Source of the DNA: Paramoeba atlantica
Taxonomy: Eukaryota; Discosea
Direction of reading: 5' to 3'
NCBI GenBank assembly: GCA_977017575.1
Contig: CDRNVI010000006.1
Location: forward strand, 1-64,000
DNA length: 64,000 nt
The stretch's first letter is position 1, and each line of letters opens with the position of its first letter. The notes below the pieces were generated by a model, which made no database searches, was not told the DNA's origin, and was given only the letters and a program-made list of their open reading frames with translations. Made by a program: the position numbers and the translations under genes. Below are positions 59,271 to 64,000 of this stretch, one piece after another.

Positions 59271-61990
59271 AAAAGCCCCACCCTAACGGCCAGTGTTATT
59301 ATATTCAAGGGGAAAAGTGTGTCGAATATGCAAGTTGCAAAGAAAAGGAGGAGGGAGAGAAGGTTACAAACGGAAAAGCAGACGGTGAATGTACCAAGTG
59401 CAGGCGACTTGAAAGGGAGATTGATAAGATCTGGGAGTTTGTACGGAGGAATGTTAAGTGTGGATACTACGCCAGTAAGGATGAAGTTGATGAAGTTATT
59501 AATGGGAATTACTCACGTGACGGAAGAGGTCCGTGTAGCACTAGATGGGATGTCCGAGATGTGGAGCAACGCAACCTGGAAAAGCAGGGCGAGGTTGTGG
59601 GAAAGACTAACCGCCTTTTGCAATTGGAAGGCAATCGAAATTACCGCGATACATGCAGTAACTTTTGTGGCGACGATGAACATCAGAGTACAGGGCAAGC
59701 TCACGTACGCACGCAGCCTCGCTTCTATATTAAGCCTCGCAGGCCTGGAAACGAATCCTCTAAAATTTTATGTAAAATCACTGATGGCAGAAGGGGCCAC
59801 GGAGCCAGTACGCCAGATGGCTCCTTTGACACCCACGTTACTGAACCAGTTATGGCACCATCTCCCATGCAGCGAAAGACATACCTTGATGCTTTGTTGG
59901 AAAGCAGCCAGCCGGTGGACAGAGACTGCAAGTTTAACGAAGGAACAATTTCGCGAATTAACGCCGTTAAGAATAGTGATTTGGTGGGGGCGAAAAACAA
60001 AGACTTCCAGGTTCAACCCATACCGACCCTCCATGTACACGGTGATCGAGGGCCCCGGAACCGCTACCCTTCACGCGTACATCAGTCAGTTGGGACAGCA
60101 CCAGCCAATGTCCAGATCAACGGTGACGGAGGTCGACGCCCGCATTCGAGAGCGGTTAGGGGCGGGGTACGGCACGCATTCGGCGAAGAGGGGCGCAATC
60201 ACACACCTTTTCACAGAGGTAGCCAACGGGACAATCCGACTCGACGAGGTGCAACATCTCGCAAAGCACCAATCCCTGGAGTCCCTCCTGCGGTACAATG
60301 CGGACCCAGTCACTACCGCCTTGGCGCTTGGTACCCAGAAGGCCACGTCAAAACTACAGATACTGTGAGCCCCGAGGTTATTTTTAGCAAGTTTTTGGAA
60401 GATATACCACACGAGAAGGTAAAGCACACAATAACGAGATCGAGGAGGACCTCTAAGGTGGCACAGGAGGGGGATTGGAAGTTGCCCTTGCATGTGAAGC
60501 TAAATATTCCACAGATGGAGGTCGAGCGACTTAAACTGTTAATGAACCAAAAAGCACGTGAGCGCTTCCAGGAGACATGGAAAATTTTAACTCGGTTACC
60601 AAACACTCCGAGTAAAACACCGGCGTGTAAATCATTATTGCACGACAAGGATATAACCCAGCTGGTGGACGCAGGATTTGTGTCACACGTCAACACAGAG
60701 GAAGCACAGCGTCGCCCAACGATGGAATGGGTGATACCATTCACGGTTGTCGAGCCTGCTGACGACGAGACAGAACGCCGGCGGTTTATAGCATGGACCC
60801 GGGATGACAACGCGCGGATTAAGGAGGTTTATGAGCCACAAGTACCGGTAAAACATGCAGCCTATTATCTCCATCGAGCCCGACAGGACTCGGCGGTAAA
60901 GCGTGATCTGGCATGCGGTTTTTTTCAGGTCGCGATTCCATCCGAAAGTAGGGCGAAGTTCAGATTTTTGGACCGCAGTGGGCAAGTATATGAAATGAAT
61001 GTGATGCCGATGGGACACCGGTGTGCCCCTGAGTTGATGCACTCGTTAACCGCGACAATAGCGGGAGATCCAGCTTACTGTAATAAGAAATCGGCGTTTG
61101 CCCACAATGGTCTGGATGTGTATATCGACGGCATTCGTTACGCTTCTAGTGACAAAAATACACAGGAATATGCCGCGTTTATAGATCGACGGGCGCAGCA
61201 AGTTAACGCCCGTTTTAAGGAGCTTGGGGTGCCACCTTTGCAGAACTACACATTCAATGGAGTCAATTATCACCACCGATCAGGGAAAGTTGCATTGGGA
61301 CCCAAGATAACGCGAAGACTTCAGAATGATAACTACATGCATACCACATACTCTGGGCTGGAGGCCGGTGTTGGGAGGCTCATTTTTGCTTCGGCAATCA
61401 TGGGCATACCGATTCCCCAATATCATCTATTCTTGAAAATTGTCCGACGACGAATCAATCATTTAAATCGCGATCCTTGCCTATTGGATACTGTCGTACC
61501 TTTACCATTACGAGTGCGAGTGAAGTTGACCGAGTGGCGCGATTCCTTGATCTATTGTTCTCCAGTGGACCCGGTCCGACACCCTGATACAGTACCACAT
61601 CAGCACGTTCTATTTACCGATGCGTCGTCCACCGGGTGGGGGGCGGTGCTTTACCTCGACTATGGGAAAGTTTTATGTACCGGAGCCTCCTGGCCGGAGG
61701 GTTTCAAGTACGAAGTGAATCGAGCCGAAGCTCGGGCAGTACGTTTGGCGTTTGAGAAGTACGGGCATCACTTTCAGCGAGATACATGCGTAGATTTATT
61801 TGTTGACAATACATCCTGTTTAGCAGCGATCAATAGGAAAGTGTCAGGATCTGATGGCATTACTTCGGAGTTGTATGGTTTGTTGAAATATTTGAATCGT
61901 CAAGGAATTGCAGTACAGGCAGAATATATTGCATCAAAAGAAAATCCTGCAGATCCATATAGCAGAATGTGTGAAGAGAAAAAGCATTGA
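59168..61990 (+). CDS. VL-VI RT-RNase H (N-terminal third overlaps YR)
   Basis: The frame is open for 940 codons, overlapping the end of Gag and all of YR. Recognisable RT starts near 60370: RSRRTSKVAQEGDWKLPLHVK, VIPFTVVEPADDETERRRFIAW, KRDLACGFFQVAIP and NVMPMGHRCAPELMHS. RNase H: LFTDASSTGWGAVLYLDYG, VNRAEARAVRLAFEKY, FVDNTSCLAAINRK and NPADPYSR. Where translation begins is unclear; family members are thought to use overlapping ORFs. Confidence 0.85.
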   Translation: MFWVPFTRSCMEKLSKAGFSFAGGWPCREQQELMKKPHPNGQCYYIQGEKCVEYASCKEKEEGEKVTNGKADGECTKCRRLEREIDKIWEFVRRNVKCGYYASKDEVDEVINGNYSRDGRGPCSTRWDVRDVEQRNLEKQGEVVGKTNRLLQLEGNRNYRDTCSNFCGDDEHQSTGQAHVRTQPRFYIKPRRPGNESSKILCKITDGRRGHGASTPDGSFDTHVTEPVMAPSPMQRKTYLDALLESSQPVDRDCKFNEGTISRINAVKNSDLVGAKNKDFQVQPIPTLHVHGDRGPRNRYPSRVHQSVGTAPANVQINGDGGRRPHSRAVRGGVRHAFGEEGRNHTPFHRGSQRDNPTRRGATSRKAPIPGVPPAVQCGPSHYRLGAWYPEGHVKTTDTVSPEVIFSKFLEDIPHEKVKHTITRSRRTSKVAQEGDWKLPLHVKLNIPQMEVERLKLLMNQKARERFQETWKILTRLPNTPSKTPACKSLLHDKDITQLVDAGFVSHVNTEEAQRRPTMEWVIPFTVVEPADDETERRRFIAWTRDDNARIKEVYEPQVPVKHAAYYLHRARQDSAVKRDLACGFFQVAIPSESRAKFRFLDRSGQVYEMNVMPMGHRCAPELMHSLTATIAGDPAYCNKKSAFAHNGLDVYIDGIRYASSDKNTQEYAAFIDRRAQQVNARFKELGVPPLQNYTFNGVNYHHRSGKVALGPKITRRLQNDNYMHTTYSGLEAGVGRLIFASAIMGIPIPQYHLFLKIVRRRINHLNRDPCLLDTVVPLPLRVRVKLTEWRDSLIYCSPVDPVRHPDTVPHQHVLFTDASSTGWGAVLYLDYGKVLCTGASWPEGFKYEVNRAEARAVRLAFEKYGHHFQRDTCVDLFVDNTSCLAAINRKVSGSDGITSELYGLLKYLNRQGIAVQAEYIASKENPADPYSRMCEEKKH
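59319..60368 (+). CDS. VL-VI tyrosine recombinase
   Basis: About 350 codons. ATWKSRARLWERLTAF in the N-terminal helical domain; catalytic part AASRWTETASLTKEQF, IWWGRKTKTSRFNPYRP, GTHSAKRGAITHLF and LAKHQSLESLLRYN. It overlaps the RT-RH frame for its whole length. Tyrosine recombinases of DIRS/VIPER elements join the circular cDNA to the target without duplicating it, in line with the clean join to CRE-k. Confidence 0.85.
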   Translation: MSNMQVAKKRRRERRLQTEKQTVNVPSAGDLKGRLIRSGSLYGGMLSVDTTPVRMKLMKLLMGITHVTEEVRVALDGMSEMWSNATWKSRARLWERLTAFCNWKAIEITAIHAVTFVATMNIRVQGKLTYARSLASILSLAGLETNPLKFYVKSLMAEGATEPVRQMAPLTPTLLNQLWHHLPCSERHTLMLCWKAASRWTETASLTKEQFRELTPLRIVIWWGRKTKTSRFNPYRPSMYTVIEGPGTATLHAYISQLGQHQPMSRSTVTEVDARIRERLGAGYGTHSAKRGAITHLFTEVANGTIRLDEVQHLAKHQSLESLLRYNADPVTTALALGTQKATSKLQIL

Positions 61991-62698
61991 TACAATCAAT
62001 AACCAGGAAGAACGGATATTCGAGCGATTTTGATATGTATGGGATGTATGTTGATGTGAGGATTGGGCAATGTGTGAGTGAGAGTACGAGGTGATGAGGG
62101 GGGCTCTGAGGTAGTAGGCGACCTGGGGGTTTCGCCACATTACTAGCGTGTGGGTGATTGTGAGAACTGGCGAGTGGGTGGTCCCCGCCGGGGAACTACC
62201 CATTCGCAAGAGAGAGAGAGGTGAAGATTGTTTTTATAAGGACGTCCTTTAGTACTATATTCATCAAATAATTTTATTTATAGTAACGTTCAAAACACAG
62301 GTATTTGGGTGCCTCGTATTTGATAAATTATATTTAGTGATTACAAATTAATTATTTGTTTATTAAAATTATATTCTGATGAGCAATTCTTATAGTTTAC
62401 GGAAAGAATTGATCAAAGAAGATACTTTTGATTCTGTATGAGATCTGACCGTGGCCCTACGGGGCACATGATATTTAATATTATGATCTGATTTCAGTGT
62501 GACATTGCCCCCTCTGGGGGGAACCATGTATATTTGTAGATTATCAATTATACAGTACTATACTTTATTATTACACTAGTAGCTTTTCTCTATTTTCGCA
62601 AAAGGAAAGTTGCGATCTGCCTCGTATTTGATAAATTATATTTAGTGATTACAAATTAATTATTTGTTTATTAAAATTATATTCTGATGAGCAATTCT

Positions 62699-64000
62699 TT
62701 CATGAATGCCACTCCCCACACCCGATCGATCCCGACTCCGAAAATCTATCCAGCGAAACCGGAGTAAGTAGGAAGCCCGATTCTGAAGTCCCGAGCGCGA
62801 TGGACCCACGACACAACTTCCCAATGACGTCGGAAGGAATTTCCAATGCCATTGGCAATGCCAAAACTGGTGATGTATGTTTTCTGACCTGGGGCTTTGA
62901 TTGCCAAACCACGTTGAGTGTTTCAAAAGGTACCGTAGCTACAATAAATCGCAGGAATGTAAGAACGAAGCTGTCTATGGAGTATATCGGAGTTCAAGGT
63001 CACAAGGTCGACAACACCTTCAAAGGTTTTCTTCCCCCGCAAGCGAATGTTCGAATATATAAGATTCAGTGGCTTAAAAAACAGTCCGCTATGGATAAAC
63101 ATATGAACTCAATACCGGTTGCCAGCCCACCCGTCACACAACACACTGAAGAAGATTTGGATTTAGCGCCGATGCCGAAGCTCCGAGCGATTCATGCCGA
63201 TTTCGCACCATGTGTCGTAGCCATTTACCGGGACATTATGCGGAATTACGCCACCAACTCGTATGATGACAGAAACGACATTTGGAATAGGGTCCTATCC
63301 GCAATGAAGCACTCGTTAACAGTAGTGAGAACCGCGTCGATTCGGCGAAGAAGAAAACGGCCGATCCCGGATGACGAAAACGCTGGAGATGCGGAGGAAC
63401 TGAGCAAAACAGAAGCACGCACCATAAAAAAAGCGACCCGCCTGGCCCTAGAAGGGTGTGTCTCTAAGGCAACAAAAGTGCTAGATCAGGAAGTGCGACC
63501 ACAGGAACTAACAGACGACGATGTATGCGCCAAACTACGGGACCTGCATCCGCAGAATCATGAAAACTTTGAGCTCCCGGATGACTCTCCTGAGATAGCC
63601 ATCATTTCCACCGAAGAACTCAGGGACGCAGGTCGGCGTCTTGCCAAAGGATCGGCACCAGGACCTACGGGAACCACTGACACAATAATTCGGCTCCTCT
63701 TGGACGACGAAATTTGTTGCGTCTCCATGTGTTATATGTTTGCGGATCTGATAAATGGACTTCTGTCAAAACAAGTAATGAATCGTCTGAAACGAGCACG
63801 CTTGGTAGCGTTACCCAAGGCAGACAAAGGCGTCAGACCAATCTGCGTAGGCGAAGTCTTCCTGAAACTGGCGGGAATCGTATTAGTAGCACGGCACGAA
63901 CATACACTCGAAAAACTCTTCGCCCCGTTACAATTTGGAGTATCTGTACAGTCTGGATGCGAAAAAGTAGTGCACCGTCTTCATAGCCATTATCAAGAAG
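62699..64000 (+). mobile_element. CRE-k, continuation: shared domain and RT, runs off the window
   Basis: No stop from 62701 to the window end. HECHSPHPIDPDSENL, then MDPRHNFPMTSEG (62800) and the shared domain (VCFLTWGFD, SKGTVA, MEYIGVQGHK, FLPPQANVRIYKIQW). LDLAPMPKLRAI, IWNRVLSAMKHSL, GRRLAKGSAPGPTGTTDT, RRARLVALPK-like KRARLVALPKADK, GVRPICVGEVFLKLAG and QFGVSVQSGCEKVVHRL follow. This is RT up to motif A; YxDD and the endonuclease lie beyond 64000. Together with 56771-57836 it gives at least 789 codons, so CRE-k is the only copy here that keeps both its true N-terminus and RT. Confidence 0.88.

Larger units (their letters stand above)
57837..62698 (+). mobile_element. VL-VI: VIPER/TATE-like element, looks whole
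   Basis: A1 57837-58063 and A2 62391-62617 appear identical (227 bp); B1 62310-62390 and B2 62618-62698 are also identical. Gag, YR and RT-RH frames are all open. It sits in CRE-k with no target duplication, and its 4862 bp leave the CRE frame in phase. Unlike VL-I, III and IV there is no C-rich linker between A2 and B2. Very recent by its repeats. Confidence 0.88.

Overview
The window looks like a repeat-rich region of a euglenozoan nuclear genome, joined at its left end to about 3.1 kb of Bacteroidota-like DNA. The main evidence for Euglenozoa is a spliced-leader (SL) RNA gene at 27016-27124 (minus strand). It has the core CAGTTTCTGTACCTTGTTG, a GT 5' splice site directly after it, and stem-loops around the exon/intron boundary and in the intron-like half. 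From memory the core is close to kinetoplastid and diplonemid SLs, and the AACGAT near its start recalls diplonemids. Retroelement types fit this: CRE/SLACS-like LINEs, LINEs with AP endonuclease, RT and RNase H, and VIPER/TATE-like tyrosine-recombinase elements with Gag, YR and RT-RH in that order. Apart from the SL RNA no host gene is evident. Element labels (CRE-a to k, LINE-A to C, VL-I to VI, SINE-1 to 3) are mine.

Layout. 1-3100: three leftward genes of a bacterial sugar-use operon (MFS transporter, ROK kinase, YetA/PcRGLX-like protein). 3100-6685: VL-I, with its two parts in opposite orientations. 6686-33290: on the minus strand, one CRE copy (CRE-a) appears to be split by a 25-kb block flanked by a 10-bp repeat. 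The block holds LINE-A, 17-bp repeat arrays, tandem CRE copies (CRE-b, CRE-c, CRE-d), and a 10-kb unit made of SL RNA, about 298 copies of an 18-bp repeat, and full-length LINE-B. That unit has its own 12-bp target duplication inside CRE-c. 33275-43054: more CRE copies, two LINE-C copies with REL-type endonuclease ends, and three compact SINE-like inserts rich in hairpins. 43055-55652: VL-IV inserted in CRE-h. VL-IV itself holds a solo repeat (VL-V), VL-III (which carries a TIR DNA transposon and a LINE-C tail), and a CRE tail (CRE-i). 56131-64000: an SL-tagged mini CRE (CRE-j), then CRE-k split cleanly by VL-VI, which looks whole.

How the parts relate. Many boundaries are insertions with visible target duplications of 7-14 bp, or clean joins for the VL elements, so relative ages can be read. 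Three internally deleted CRE copies begin with the 3' part or whole of the SL exon, as expected if trans-spliced element mRNA was the template for integration. LINE-A, LINE-B, CRE ORFs and VL Gag proteins seem to share one N-terminal domain type (W...G.V...Y/W...FP.P), although their enzymes are unrelated. These conclusions rest on reading alone; no alignment, folding or database search was run.
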